DNA of 64,000 nucleotides from Nocardia camponoti (GCF_014646135.1 NZ_BMMW01000003.1:345025-409024), one strand, 5' to 3'. Shown: positions 17,946 through 26,386, numbered from the stretch's first letter. Numbers and translations are program-made. Notes: generated by a model from the letters alone, not told the origin.

Positions 17946-19085
17946 ATGGCTGTTGAGCGCATGCTGCCCACCGAAGAGGCACGCGATCTGATCGAATTGA
18001 CCCGCGACATCGCCGACAAGGTGCTCGAACCTCGGGTCAATGCGAGCGAGAGGACGGGCGTCTTTCCGGATGGCGTTTTTCCCGCGCTAGGTGCTGCTGG
18101 CCTGCTCAGCCTGCCCTATCCCGAAGAATTCGGCGGCGGCGGGCAGCCGTACGAGGTTTACCTTCAGGTGCTTGAGGAGCTTGCGAGTCGATGGGCGGCG
18201 GTCGCTGTCGCGGTGAGTGTGCACGGGCTTTCATGCCACCCGCTCTTTACCTATGGCAACGATGCGCAGAAGTCGCGATGGCTTGACGGGATGTTGTCGG
18301 GGTCGCAGATCGGCGCGTACAGCCTTTCGGAGGCGCACGCGGGGTCCGACGCCGCCGCGTTGAAGTGTCGCGCGACACCGGTAGCCGATGGCTATCGCCT
18401 GAACGGGACCAAAGCGTGGATCACCAACGGCGGTCAGGCCGACTTTTACACGCTGTTCGCCCGCACCGGCGAAGGGTCGCGCGGAATCTCCTGCTTCCTT
18501 GTCCCCGCTGACACCGACGGGCTGTCCTTCGGCAAGCCCGAGGAGAAGATGGGGCTGCGTGGCGTTCCTACTACTACCGCCGCTTACGACGATGCCTTCC
18601 TGCCAGCCGATCGACTGATTGGCGTTGAGGGGCAAGGTCTTTCGATCGCGTTCAGCGCTCTGGATGCTGGCCGTCTCGGAATTGCCGCTGTCGCAACCGG
18701 TTTGGCGCAACGCGCGCTTGACGAGGCGGTCGCGTATGCGAAGGAGCGAGAAGCGTTCGGTCGCAAGATCATTGACCATCAGGGGTTGGGCTTCGTGCTC
18801 GCCGACATGGCCGCCGCCGTCGACACCGCCCGCGCCACCTACCTCGACGCGGCCCGTCGCCGCGACGCCGGACTGCCGTACTCGCGCCAGGCTTCGGTAG
18901 CGAAGCTCGTCGCGACCGACGCGGCGATGAAGGTGACGACCGACGCCGTTCAGGTGTTCGGCGGGTTCGGTTACACGCAGGACTTCCCCGTCGAGCGGTA
19001 CATGCGCGAGGCGAAGGTGATGCAGATCTTCGAAGGGACGAACCAAATCCAGCGACTCGTGATCGCGCGGCACCTAGCTAACTAA
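17946..19085 (+). CDS. Acyl-CoA dehydrogenase
   Basis: 379 residues from the ATG at 17946 (MAVERMLPTEEARD). It has the three-part family layout: N-terminal helical domain with FGGGGQPYE, middle beta domain with YSLSEAHAGSDAAA and KAWITNG, and C-terminal helical domain with REAFGRKI. The segment MQIFEGTNQIQR near the end contains the Glu that acts as catalytic base in the medium/short-chain group. It oxidises acyl-CoA to trans-2-enoyl-CoA with FAD, passing electrons to ETF. It is divergently paired with the acyl-CoA ligase. Substrate length is not determinable. Confidence 0.93.
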   Translation: MAVERMLPTEEARDLIELTRDIADKVLEPRVNASERTGVFPDGVFPALGAAGLLSLPYPEEFGGGGQPYEVYLQVLEELASRWAAVAVAVSVHGLSCHPLFTYGNDAQKSRWLDGMLSGSQIGAYSLSEAHAGSDAAALKCRATPVADGYRLNGTKAWITNGGQADFYTLFARTGEGSRGISCFLVPADTDGLSFGKPEEKMGLRGVPTTTAAYDDAFLPADRLIGVEGQGLSIAFSALDAGRLGIAAVATGLAQRALDEAVAYAKEREAFGRKIIDHQGLGFVLADMAAAVDTARATYLDAARRRDAGLPYSRQASVAKLVATDAAMKVTTDAVQVFGGFGYTQDFPVERYMREAKVMQIFEGTNQIQRLVIARHLAN

Positions 19086-19168
19086 TAAGGTACTGACCCA
19101 GCGGGTCGCGGCCAGCCGGGCAACCAGTCAGTAAACTTGAGCGTTCCTCCCATGAAGAGAGGTACGCG

Positions 19169-19924
19169 ATGCTGTGGTGGTTGCTGCTTATCCTCGTTGT
19201 CTCGGTTGGGTTGCTGCTGTACTTGCGGGCGTCGGCCAACCGGCGCCAAGCCCGCGAACTGGCCGACGCACGCGACGACGCGCGAGTCACGATCGAACGC
19301 CTCGGCGGCCAGGTGTACCAACTCTCCCCAACCAACGACGCGTCGCGGCAGGCGTTGGCCGACGCCTCCGAGCGCTACAACGCGGCTGGCGGACAGATCG
19401 ACCGCGCCGACTCCGTCCACCAGGCGCTGCTGGCGAAACAGACCGCGCTTGAGGGGCTGTATTACATCCGGGCGGCGCGAGTGGCGATGGACATGGACCC
19501 TGGTCCCCCGATTCCTTCGCTCGACGGGCAGCGCATCGCTGGTGAGGTTGAGCAACCGCGCGTTGTCGAGCACAACGGTCGCCGGATCGCCGCATCCCCG
19601 ACGCCGTCGAACTCGACACCGAACTACTTCCCCGGCGGACGCGTCGCGGGTCGACCTGTCCCCGCGGGTTGGTATTCGGAACCGTGGTGGAAACCGGCCC
19701 TGATCGCGGGCGCTTGGGGCGTTGGTTCAGCCTTGCTGTTCTCGACGCTGTTCAACGGGATGCCCGGGGTGCCGTACGACGCGCAAGCGTTTGAAGATGG
19801 GAGCGGGGAGGCGAGCTTGGACACCGGCGGCGACACGGCATGGGGCGACCCGGGCTATGACGGAGGCTACGACGCGGGCGCTGGCGGGTTCGACGGAGGT
19901 GGCGGCGACTTCGGCTCGTTTTAA
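19169..19924 (+). CDS. Membrane protein with coiled segment and Gly/Asp-rich tail (DUF1542-like)
   Basis: 251 residues; ATG preceded by AGAGAGG. An N-terminal hydrophobic helix (WWLLLILVVSVGLLLYL) is followed by a charged helical region (about residues 25-110) containing LSPTNDASRQAL and LEGLYYIRAARVA, a Pro/Ser spacer, a second hydrophobic segment (ALIAGAWGVGSALLF, about 185-200) and an acidic glycine-rich end. I recall similar mycobacterial proteins annotated as DUF1542-containing. No catalytic motif is visible. Function is unknown; the shape suggests a membrane-anchored envelope or scaffold protein. Confidence 0.7.
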   Translation: MLWWLLLILVVSVGLLLYLRASANRRQARELADARDDARVTIERLGGQVYQLSPTNDASRQALADASERYNAAGGQIDRADSVHQALLAKQTALEGLYYIRAARVAMDMDPGPPIPSLDGQRIAGEVEQPRVVEHNGRRIAASPTPSNSTPNYFPGGRVAGRPVPAGWYSEPWWKPALIAGAWGVGSALLFSTLFNGMPGVPYDAQAFEDGSGEASLDTGGDTAWGDPGYDGGYDAGAGGFDGGGGDFGSF

Positions 19925-19980
19925 CGCTTCCCCGCCACAGCTGGTCGCACGCTATACTCGGTCCGGCCGTTTGGCCCCCC

Positions 19981-20053
19981 GCCTTCGTAGCTCAGGGGAT
20001 AGAGCAACCCTCTCCTAAAGGGTAGGTCGCAGGTTCGAATCCTGCCGAGGGCA
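19981..20053 (+). tRNA. tRNA-Arg (anticodon CCT)
   Basis: A cloverleaf can be drawn: acceptor GCCTTCG pairs with CGAGGGC (one G-T pair), D-arm GCTC/GAGC, anticodon stem ACCCT/AGGGT around the loop CTCCTAA, and T-arm GCAGG/CCTGC with TTCGAAT. The anticodon CCT reads AGG. The 3' CCA is not encoded. Its 3' half is duplicated just downstream, so this gene may have been an integration site. Confidence 0.93.
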
Positions 20054-20088
20054 CACTTTCGCCGAGGACCGAGGCTCGACCCCGATTA

Positions 20089-20135
20089 CCTAAAGGGCAG
20101 GCCTCAGGTTCGAATCCTGCCGAGGGCACACTTTC
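20089..20135 (+). repeat. Duplicate of the tRNA-Arg 3' end (possible att remnant)
   Basis: 47 bases match the tRNA-Arg sequence from its anticodon loop through the gene end and seven bases beyond (20014-20060) at 44 of 47 positions. The T-arm and 3' acceptor strand are intact but no 5' half exists, so it is not a tRNA. Duplicated tRNA 3' ends are what site-specific integration leaves. Confidence 0.8.
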
Positions 20136-20427
20136 TTCCGCACCAGCGCTGGGCGCCGAGGACCGAGGCTGACCCTGATTGCCTAAAGGGTAGGCCGCCA
20201 AGAACAGGACCTGGAGTGCGGCCCTCGCGGGGAGCGGCATTGTCTTGATCCCTGAATCAGACTGTGCCACATGGACATTCGCCGGGGAAAGGGCAAGCAG
20301 GAGGACGAACAAGCCTGCTGCTGACCGATCCTGAGGAGTTAGCGCACAAGATGATCGCGACGATTCGCTTCGATTGACGACCGCGCATCGGCGGTGGGCC
20401 TTCGCAACCACCTGGTTGCGGCAAACA

Positions 20428-20502
20428 TGGCATAAACGTGCACGTTCGCGCTCGGATGCTCCAATTTGTGGCTTCCGGCCCTGAACTTGCACGAAAATGC
20501 CA
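20428..20502. repeat. 75-bp palindrome-ended element, copy 1
   Basis: The ends TGGCATAAACGTGCAC and TTGCACGAAAATGCCA form an imperfect inverted repeat. A second element of exactly the same length with the same right end lies at 24353-24427. The inner sequence differs, as in small palindromic (REP or MITE-like) units. Confidence 0.6.
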
Positions 20503-20599
20503 TCACTGACGCAACCGTGCAGTTGCAACGGCAGTCGGCCGAACGCTTAATTCCCGACCCGGCCGGGGCCAGCGAGCAAAACCGCCGCGCGCGCTCGAA

Positions 20600-20800
20600 T
20601 CAAGCGCCGTACCTCCGGCACAACGCTGCCGCACTGTCGTCGATCGCGCTGATGCGCGAAACGCTCACTGGCCGGTTACCCAACAGGCCCACATCGGCGG
20701 ACCGCGCAAAGCCCCGGCCGGTTAGCGCGATGTAGTGCTGGCCGAGTCCGGCGGCCGCGAGGCGGTGGAGTCTGCGGGCCGCCTGGCGTTCGGGAACCGG
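20600..20800 (-). pseudogene. Decayed helix-turn-helix gene remnant
   Basis: On the minus strand a stretch reads RQAARRLHRLAAAGLGQ, later RSADVGLLGNRPVSVSRIS and AIDDSAAALCRRYGA. This resembles the small HTH proteins of actinobacterial mobile elements (RRLQALAALG, then LxRxxVSxxTAxAIxxLYDxL). No plausible start exists, and upstream the frame runs into the antisense of the tRNA remnant. A shorter related stretch lies at 23098-23152. The assignment is tentative. Confidence 0.4.
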
Positions 20801-20868
20801 CCACTGCTTCGTCGTCATCGTCGACGGACGGGTGGCCTCTCGAAGAAAGCGCGCTGCCTCCTGCCAAG

Positions 20869-20933
20869 AACCGAGGCCGACCCCGATCGCCTCAAAAGAG
20901 TAGGTCGCGGGTTCGAATCCTGCTGACTCCGCA
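20869..20933 (+). repeat. Degenerate tRNA 3'-half remnant
   Basis: The stretch repeats the ACCGAGGC-CGACCCCGAT leader found before the other two tRNA fragments, then a loop-like CCTCAAAAGAGTAGGTCGC and an intact T-arm (GGGTTCGAATCCTGC), but ends in a different acceptor-like sequence (TGACTCCGCA). No 5' half is present. Confidence 0.6.
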
Positions 20934-21052
20934 GGTGCGCGGAACGCGATGTCGTATTGCCGCCAGCGACTTTCGCTCACCTCCACGACAGTTGGGAACA
21001 ACTCGCGCACCGCATGGCGAGTCCCTAATCTCATCCTGCGAAAGGCGAACGG

Positions 21053-21691
21053 ATGCACGTGGTTCCCGGTCTTGAGGTGCTGTATTTCGGGACGCCAGTG
21101 GTGCTGATCAGCACACGCAACGAGGACGGAACCGCGAACCTCGCGCCGATGTCATCGGCCTGGTGGTTGGGCCAATCCTGCATGCTCGGGCTCGGCAACA
21201 GCGCCCAGACCACGGCGAACCTGCTGCGCGAACGGGAATGCGTGCTCAACTTGCCTTCGTCGGCGATGGTCGACGCCGTTGACCGCATCGCACTCACCAC
21301 CGGAAAAGCGCCCGTGTCGGACCGCAAGCTGAAGCAGGGCTACCGGTACGAGCGGGACAAGTTCTCGGTCGCGCAGCTGTCCGAGCAGGCATCGGAGCTG
21401 GTCCGGCCACCGCGGGTCGCGGAATGTCCGATCCAGCTGGAGTGCAAGGTCGTCTCCACGCACCCCTTCGGCAGTCCCACACCTACCGCCACCGCTTTCG
21501 AAGTCGAGGTCCTTCGCGCTCACGTCGAGCAGGACCTGGTCATACCGGGGACCCGCCACGTCGCCCCGCTCGGCTGGGACCCGCTCATCATGAAGTTCTG
21601 CGAGTTCTTCGGCGGCGGCCACAACATCCATCCGTCGCGACTTGCTGAGGGCTGGAACATGCCGCATGACATCGAGCCGGTGGCCACCTGA
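21053..21691 (+). CDS. Flavin reductase family protein
   Basis: 212 residues, ATG with GAAAGG upstream. The fold signature of the flavin reductase/DIM6-NTAB family is present: VVLISTRNEDGTANLAPMSS at the start, then NLLRERECVLNLPS, and the L(E)CKVVSTHPFG strand in the middle. Members bind FMN as split-barrel dimers; some reduce flavin for partner monooxygenases, others have unknown roles. No obvious partner monooxygenase is adjacent. The gene sits just beyond the tRNA scar region, so it may be accessory. Confidence 0.8.
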   Translation: MHVVPGLEVLYFGTPVVLISTRNEDGTANLAPMSSAWWLGQSCMLGLGNSAQTTANLLRERECVLNLPSSAMVDAVDRIALTTGKAPVSDRKLKQGYRYERDKFSVAQLSEQASELVRPPRVAECPIQLECKVVSTHPFGSPTPTATAFEVEVLRAHVEQDLVIPGTRHVAPLGWDPLIMKFCEFFGGGHNIHPSRLAEGWNMPHDIEPVAT

Positions 21692-21711
21692 GCAATCGGG
21701 GAGCAACGGAC

Positions 21712-21950
21712 TTACGGACACCAGCGGGCGATGGCCGCCGCGATCGCAACGCCTTGGTCCTCGGTGGCGTGGTGACCAGCTGGCCCGATGTGCTCGATTG
21801 CCAGACCAGCGACGTTGATCTCCGCCCTCGCATCCTCGCCGAGCTGACCACTACGGCGTGGAGCATCGCCGGTCGAGGCTGGGTCGCCGCCGACGCGAAC
21901 GGTGGGCGCGGCGACCTCATCAACCGCTTGCATCAGGCCTTCGCCGTCAT
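21712..21950 (-). pseudogene. C-terminal fragment of an alpha/beta hydrolase
   Basis: The minus-strand frame ends with LMQAVDEVAAPTVRVGGDP, a short polar stretch, then IEHIGPAGHH and QGVAIAAAIARWCP. This matches the end of many alpha/beta hydrolases: the strand before the catalytic Asp (VxGxxD), the His-bearing AGH motif and the final helix AAAIxxW. The nucleophile half is absent, and no N-terminal domain lies upstream, where another gene ends at 21983. It is most likely a truncated relic. Confidence 0.45.
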
Positions 21951-21982
21951 CCCCGACGCGCTCGAACTGTCGGCGTAACCGG

Positions 21983-23038
21983 CTAGCGACCCTGGTTGAT
22001 TTGCCACGTGATGGAGTGCGGCGCAAGCGAATTCAGGAATTCGGTTGGGTCGAACGCTTCGGCAGGCGCGAGAGCACCGGGCTTGAGGTCGCCCACCGCA
22101 AGGCGGGTGGCAGCCTCCACCGCCATGATCGCGGTGTCGCGGTAGGCGTCCGGTCCACTGAGTGTCGCGCGCACGGCGGTGCCGTCGGTGCCGATGGCAT
22201 CGAGCACGAAGTCGTATCGCAGGTCACCGCCCGGCTCTGGCAGCGAATCCAGCAGCTCGGGGGTGAAACCCGCCAGCTGGGACAGCATTTCGGCGCCGAC
22301 AACGCCCGCTACGAACGACACGTCAGTGTGGCGGGGAATGGTGAGAACCGGTGGCTGCTGGAACTTCGCGACCGCGGTCGGCTCCGGATCTTCGGGGAAG
22401 GTCATGAACGGATGCCGATCCATCGGGCCCGTGCGCAGGGCACCGCCCTCGTAGTGCCAGCCGCCCGAGCGGAACCAGTCAAGTCCGGCGAGCACGGTTT
22501 CCGCGCTGCCGCGCGATCCGCCGCCCTCACCTCGCGCGATCAAGCTCATCACGATCTCGGCGGGCCCAGCCACCTGCCGCGCGGCCAGGTAGCCGAGTAG
22601 GTCACCGGGCAGATTGCTGTTGGTCACACCACTCAGAACTGTCACACCTGCGGCTTCGGCGCGCGGGCCGTACTCATCGAAAGCCTTCTTCACGAACAGT
22701 TGCTCACCGGCGGTGTCGGTGTAGTGCGCGCCCGCCGCGATGGCGGCCGCCAACACCGGTTCCCCGAACCTGACGTAGGCGGGCAGCGTGCTGATGACCA
22801 CGTCGACGTCGGCGAACGCGGCGGTCAAGGCCGCCGGGTCGTCCAGGTCCGCGACCCGGATCTCGGCGTCAGCGAGGCCCGCGGCTTCGGCGGCTGCTTG
22901 CATACGGATTTCGTTGCGTCCCACCAGAATTGGCGTGATGGCGCGGCGCTGCAGTTCATCTAGGACATAGCTGCCGGTGTGACCGGTGGACCCGTACACG
23001 GCGACAGTGGGCTGCGAGTTCTTCACGGTGTTCGTCAT
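21983..23038 (-). CDS. Saccharopine dehydrogenase NADP-binding family protein
   Basis: 351 residues, ATG start. The N-terminus VAVYGSTGHTGSYVLDEL is a Rossmann dinucleotide-binding loop, followed by the acidic VADLDDP segment and STLPAYVRFGEPVLAAAI, as in saccharopine-dehydrogenase-like and trans-acting enoyl reductase proteins. The middle contains GVTNSNLPGDLLGYLAA. The family covers lysine metabolism enzymes and mycobacterial lipid enoyl reductases; this short soluble form has no assigned substrate. It is the only coding unit on this strand between remnants, so context gives little help. Confidence 0.8.
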   Translation of the reverse strand: MTNTVKNSQPTVAVYGSTGHTGSYVLDELQRRAITPILVGRNEIRMQAAAEAAGLADAEIRVADLDDPAALTAAFADVDVVISTLPAYVRFGEPVLAAAIAAGAHYTDTAGEQLFVKKAFDEYGPRAEAAGVTVLSGVTNSNLPGDLLGYLAARQVAGPAEIVMSLIARGEGGGSRGSAETVLAGLDWFRSGGWHYEGGALRTGPMDRHPFMTFPEDPEPTAVAKFQQPPVLTIPRHTDVSFVAGVVGAEMLSQLAGFTPELLDSLPEPGGDLRYDFVLDAIGTDGTAVRATLSGPDAYRDTAIMAVEAATRLAVGDLKPGALAPAEAFDPTEFLNSLAPHSITWQINQGR

Positions 23039-23600
23039 GACTACGAAGTTATGAGGAATTGCGCGGCGTTTGAATGGCTCACTGACTCAACTCGATGCCC
23101 GAAACGCTCACCGGGACCGACCCGGCCCGCATCGGCGGACCCCGCGAAGACCCGACACTGCCGGAAACGCTCCTGTTCGCGGCGTATCCGCCAGAGGTCG
23201 GGCAACCGTCGCCTTCCGCAGTATGCAAATAGTTGGCTCCTACCCAACTATGTGCCTACTCGCCTCGACATCTACAGGGCGTAGTCGGCAGATTGACGCC
23301 GCGATCTTCGGCAGATCCACGGAACCTCCGGCAGATTGACAACTTGGAGCGGGATCATGACACGCAGCAAGCCTCCGATCTCTTGCCCCAAAAGGACGCT
23401 GACCTGGGAAAGAGGGCGCGAAGACCTCCGGCTGGGCCATCAACGCGCTCGGCTTCCGCACCCTTCTGCGACGACCAACAACTCCTTTTCGGAGACGACA
23501 TGTCCGGCATCCCGATCAGCGCCTTGTGGACTACCCGGCACCCATCGGAGCGCCCTCAGCCGTTTAGGCTTGTGGCGATTCCAGAGGGGGCAAACACCAC
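23039..23600. other. Intergenic region with a remnant and a hairpin, no gene seen
   Basis: 560 bases upstream of the acetyltransferase gene. It contains a degenerate copy (23098-23152) of the sequence also found at 20655-20720 and a near-perfect inverted repeat ATAGTTGG/CCAACTAT (23229-23251, extendable with one mismatch). Small open frames here have no recognisable protein features. Confidence 0.5.
23098..23152. repeat. Degenerate repeat shared with 20655-20720
   Basis: CGAAACGCTCAC, then a GGCCC block and CATCGGCGGACC are shared in the same order with the 20.66-kb HTH remnant, with scattered mismatches and a small gap. It looks like a second decayed copy of one element. Confidence 0.5.
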
Positions 23601-24293
23601 ATGACGACCGAACTCGAACGAACCGCAGAGTTGCCGCGCTTTCAAGCACTTCACGATCCGCGCCCACACGACAACGCATGGCCGGCCATGACCTGGCCGG
23701 TGCCGAAGCACGCGGTACTCACCGGCCAACATGTGCGGTTGACGCCTGCTGATCCAGCCGCGGATGCATCGGAATTGTTCGACGCGCTCGATCACGACAG
23801 TGTGTGGGCTCACGTTCCCGGACGCCCAAATAATGCGCACGGACTGGAAGATGTTCTTCGCCAACGGGATTCGCTCGCCGATTGGCAGGTTTGGGTCGTG
23901 CGAACGACAAAGGCGATCGGTGATCTTCCCGCTGGGGCGATCGTGGGCGTCACGTCCTACCTCGACGCCCGACCACACGATGCGGCTTTGGAAATCGGGT
24001 TCACGCTCTACACACCAGCGGTCTGGGCGACAGCCGTCAACCCCGAAACCAAGCTGCTGCTGCTTGAGCACGCGTTCGACACGCTTCACGTGGGGCGAGT
24101 GCAGCTCAAGACCGATGTCCGCAACCAACGTTCCCAACAGGCGATTGCCCGTCTAGGTGCGACTTACGAGGGAACTTTGCGGCGACACTTCCGGCGCAGC
24201 GACGGGACAGTCCGCGACAGCGTCATGTTCTCGATCATCGCCGAGGATTGGCCGGACGTTCGACAGCGGCTCATTAGCCGAATCGACCGCTAG
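23601..24293 (+). CDS. GNAT family N-acetyltransferase (RimJ/RimL type)
   Basis: 230 residues, ATG start. The sequence HVRLTPADPAADASELFDAL opens the acetyltransferase domain, GAIVGVTSYLD lies at beta-4, and the acetyl-CoA site region contains LLEHAFDTLHVGRVQLKTDVRNQRSQ with LGATYEGTLRRH at the end, which is typical of the RimJ/RimL subgroup. Such enzymes acetylate protein N-termini or small amines such as antibiotics; the acceptor here is unknown. It is convergent with the MFS transporter gene and ends just before the 75-bp palindrome element. Confidence 0.85.
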   Translation: MTTELERTAELPRFQALHDPRPHDNAWPAMTWPVPKHAVLTGQHVRLTPADPAADASELFDALDHDSVWAHVPGRPNNAHGLEDVLRQRDSLADWQVWVVRTTKAIGDLPAGAIVGVTSYLDARPHDAALEIGFTLYTPAVWATAVNPETKLLLLEHAFDTLHVGRVQLKTDVRNQRSQQAIARLGATYEGTLRRHFRRSDGTVRDSVMFSIIAEDWPDVRQRLISRIDR

Positions 24294-24352
24294 CGACGCG
24301 CACCGTCACCCGACGAAGACACGCCCGGATGCGCGCGACACGAAAGCGCCGG

Positions 24353-24427
24353 TGGCATTTTCGTGCACATACCTCGCCTCAACCCCGCCTTTCGCGGCTC
24401 TGCGCGCGAAAGTGCACGAAAATGCCA
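24353..24427. repeat. 75-bp palindrome-ended element, copy 2
   Basis: Perfect 16-bp inverted ends (TGGCATTTTCGTGCAC at 24353-24368 and its complement at 24412-24427). It has the same length and right end as the copy at 20428. The stop codon and about 15 C-terminal residues of the MFS gene lie inside it. It may also act as a terminator for the converging genes. Confidence 0.7.
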
Positions 24428-25560
24428 ATGGCTAGGGCCGTTGCGCACGTCATACCGGTCGCGCCGAGATCGACACGCCCATGAGCGCCGTCCACCATCG
24501 CCGCAGTGATCGCCACACCGAGTACCCCGCCCAGTTGGCGCAGGGCGGTGAACGCGCCGCTGGTGAGACCGACGACGGCACCGTCCGCTGCGCTCAATAA
24601 ATTCGCGGTGATAGTCGGAATCGCAAGTCCCACACCGAAACCCAGCAACACGGCGCTCGCTGACACTGCCCCATCGCTGCGCCAACTTATCGCGATCAAA
24701 ACGGAGCCCAGCAGTTGCGCGGCGAGGCCCAGGGTTACGACGGCGCTGTCGGCGATCCGGGCTCGAATTCGTCCGACAAGCATTGTCGAAACGCCGCACG
24801 AGATCATCATCGGAAGAAATAGCGCGCCCACAACCACTGCCGAGTTTTCGCGCCCGTAGTAAATCCCCAGCGCGTAAAGCATGCCAAAATTCACCGCACT
24901 GATGATTCCGCCGATCGCGGCGGAATAGCGGAAGACTGACCACATCGCGAGCGCGCGAATTGGCGAAACTCCAGCGAGCTGATGATCTAGAGACTTAATC
25001 CGGGAATATGGTCGAAGCAGCACCAGCGCCCCAATAACCAGCGGGACATTAATTACGAAAATTCCTCGCCACGATACGAATTCAACGAGCAGTCCGCCAA
25101 GAAGCGGTCCCAGCGAGATCGCGATCGAAGCGGAAAACACCCACATCGCAATAGCGCGTGCGAGCTGCTCCGACGGCATTCGCTCACGCAAGACCGCGAG
25201 AGCCGACGGTACACAGATCGCAGCTCCAACACCCTGCACCAGGCGAGATAGCAGCAACAGCGCGAGACTTGGTGCCGTCGCACCCATCACCGATCCCACT
25301 CCGAACACCACACTGCCAACCAGAAACGCAGGCGCGGACCCCAGCCGATCCGAGACCGCGCCGCCTGCCAATAGCAGCACCGCGAACGCGATCGAGTACA
25401 CCTGAACAACCCAACTCAACTGTCCGACGGGCACGCGCAGTTCGCGCTGAATTGAGGTGAGTGCAACGTTCACCATTGTCACATCAAGTGAAATCAACAG
25501 ATTGACGGTGCAGGTCGCAATAATCGTTCCAACTAATTTCAACGAAACATTCCCTATCAC
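24379..25560 (-). CDS. MFS transporter (DHA2/EmrB-QacA-like), short form
   Basis: 393 residues with a GTG start; a TTG at 25545 preceded by AGGGA is an alternative. The first helix SLDVTMVNVALTSIQREL is the classic motif of drug:proton antiporters of the 14-helix type, and motif C-like LGPLLGG is present in helix 5. Only about 12 hydrophobic segments are seen, shorter than the usual 450-550 residues. The C-terminus (GIFVHFRAQSRERRG) is encoded by the palindromic element, so the original end seems to have been replaced. Base composition is AT-richer than neighbouring genes, for example near 25010-25070, which suggests transfer. The substrate is unknown. Confidence 0.8.
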   Translation of the reverse strand: MIGNVSLKLVGTIIATCTVNLLISLDVTMVNVALTSIQRELRVPVGQLSWVVQVYSIAFAVLLLAGGAVSDRLGSAPAFLVGSVVFGVGSVMGATAPSLALLLLSRLVQGVGAAICVPSALAVLRERMPSEQLARAIAMWVFSASIAISLGPLLGGLLVEFVSWRGIFVINVPLVIGALVLLRPYSRIKSLDHQLAGVSPIRALAMWSVFRYSAAIGGIISAVNFGMLYALGIYYGRENSAVVVGALFLPMMISCGVSTMLVGRIRARIADSAVVTLGLAAQLLGSVLIAISWRSDGAVSASAVLLGFGVGLAIPTITANLLSAADGAVVGLTSGAFTALRQLGGVLGVAITAAMVDGAHGRVDLGATGMTCATALAIGIFVHFRAQSRERRG

Positions 25561-25819
25561 GTGGCGGAATAGCGTGAGATCGCGCTTTTAGGGGGAATGT
25601 GCCGAAGAAAGAACTTGCGGCTGACACCGCTTGGCGGCGTGAAGGAAGAAATCGGCAGATGGCTTGACGTGTTCGGTCCCGGTAAGGACACACGAGCCGC
25701 ACCCTGCAATGGTGACCACTGACGTAGCCCGCAGCTTAGCCGCGTTCGTGTAACTACGCGAGAGTTCGCAGACAGTCAGGCTCTGACCTCGAGCCGCTGT
25801 ACCGCAACTACGGCTGTTA
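25561..25819. other. Intergenic region, nothing recognised
   Basis: About 260 bases between the MFS start and the end of the Uma2-type gene. It would hold the MFS promoter. No clear gene, repeat or hairpin was recognised. Confidence 0.5.
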
Positions 25820-26386
25820 CTAGACCGCACCCAGGTCGATAACGACGTCGAACGGGGCGACTGCGCTCACCGTCCGGGTAAAGACCTCGTCCACGCGATA
25901 GCTTCCCGTCGCGGAGTCGAGGATGTAGGTGTAGACCAACGGAACACCAGTCGCGGACTGCTCGACGCGCCAATAGAACGCGATCCCAGCCTTCGCATAC
26001 TGCTCGGTCTTCACGATGCGGTCGGTAGTTTCCGAACCCGGCGACACCACCTCGACAACGAGCAGCACGTGCTCGGGGCGCGTAGGGCTGATGTCGATCG
26101 TGTCAGCGCGGTAGACAACCACATCCGGGCGACGGTTGGTGAATGGCACGTCTTGCAGACGTACGTCGAAGTCAGTGTCGGCGTTCCACTCGGACCCAGC
26201 GGCAGCGTCGAGCGCGTTCGCGATGATTCTCGCGAGGCGGTTGTGCCGCTTAGACGCGCTGGGGCTCACGACGACCATCCCGTCCACGATCTCGATACCT
26301 TCGCACTGCTCGGCAGACCACGAGTCGTATTCGGCAGGCGTGACCTGCTGATGCATCCAGGCAGGTGCCACCGGCTCAGCGCCCAC
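25820..26386 (-). CDS. Uma2 family (DUF820) endonuclease-fold protein
   Basis: 188 residues. The restriction-endonuclease-like core is visible: EIVDGMVVVSPSAS, RRPDVVVYRAD, LVVEVVSPGSETTDR and KTEQYAKAGIAFYWRVE, matching the PD-(D/E)xK arrangement of the Uma2 family. These proteins occur widely in cyanobacteria and actinobacteria and have no established function. It is monocistronic, with the Ser/Thr kinase gene about 90 bases upstream on the same strand. Confidence 0.88.
   Translation of the reverse strand: MGAEPVAPAWMHQQVTPAEYDSWSAEQCEGIEIVDGMVVVSPSASKRHNRLARIIANALDAAAGSEWNADTDFDVRLQDVPFTNRRPDVVVYRADTIDISPTRPEHVLLVVEVVSPGSETTDRIVKTEQYAKAGIAFYWRVEQSATGVPLVYTYILDSATGSYRVDEVFTRTVSAVAPFDVVIDLGAV

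Larger units (their letters stand above)
20054..21052. other. Scarred region with no intact gene
   Basis: About 1 kb without a convincing gene. It holds three partial copies of the tRNA-Arg 3' half with shared upstream sequence (near 20061-20135, 20155-20198 and 20869-20933), one copy of the 75-bp palindrome-ended element (20428-20502) and a decayed minus-strand HTH-like reading frame (about 20600-20800). The pattern fits repeated integration and loss of small elements next to a tRNA gene. Confidence 0.6.

Noticed and set aside
19992-20528. A 178-residue minus-strand frame over the tRNA-Arg gene
   Set aside because: It contains SAGFEPATYPLG-like segments, the usual product of reading the complement of a tRNA T-arm; no protein family fits.
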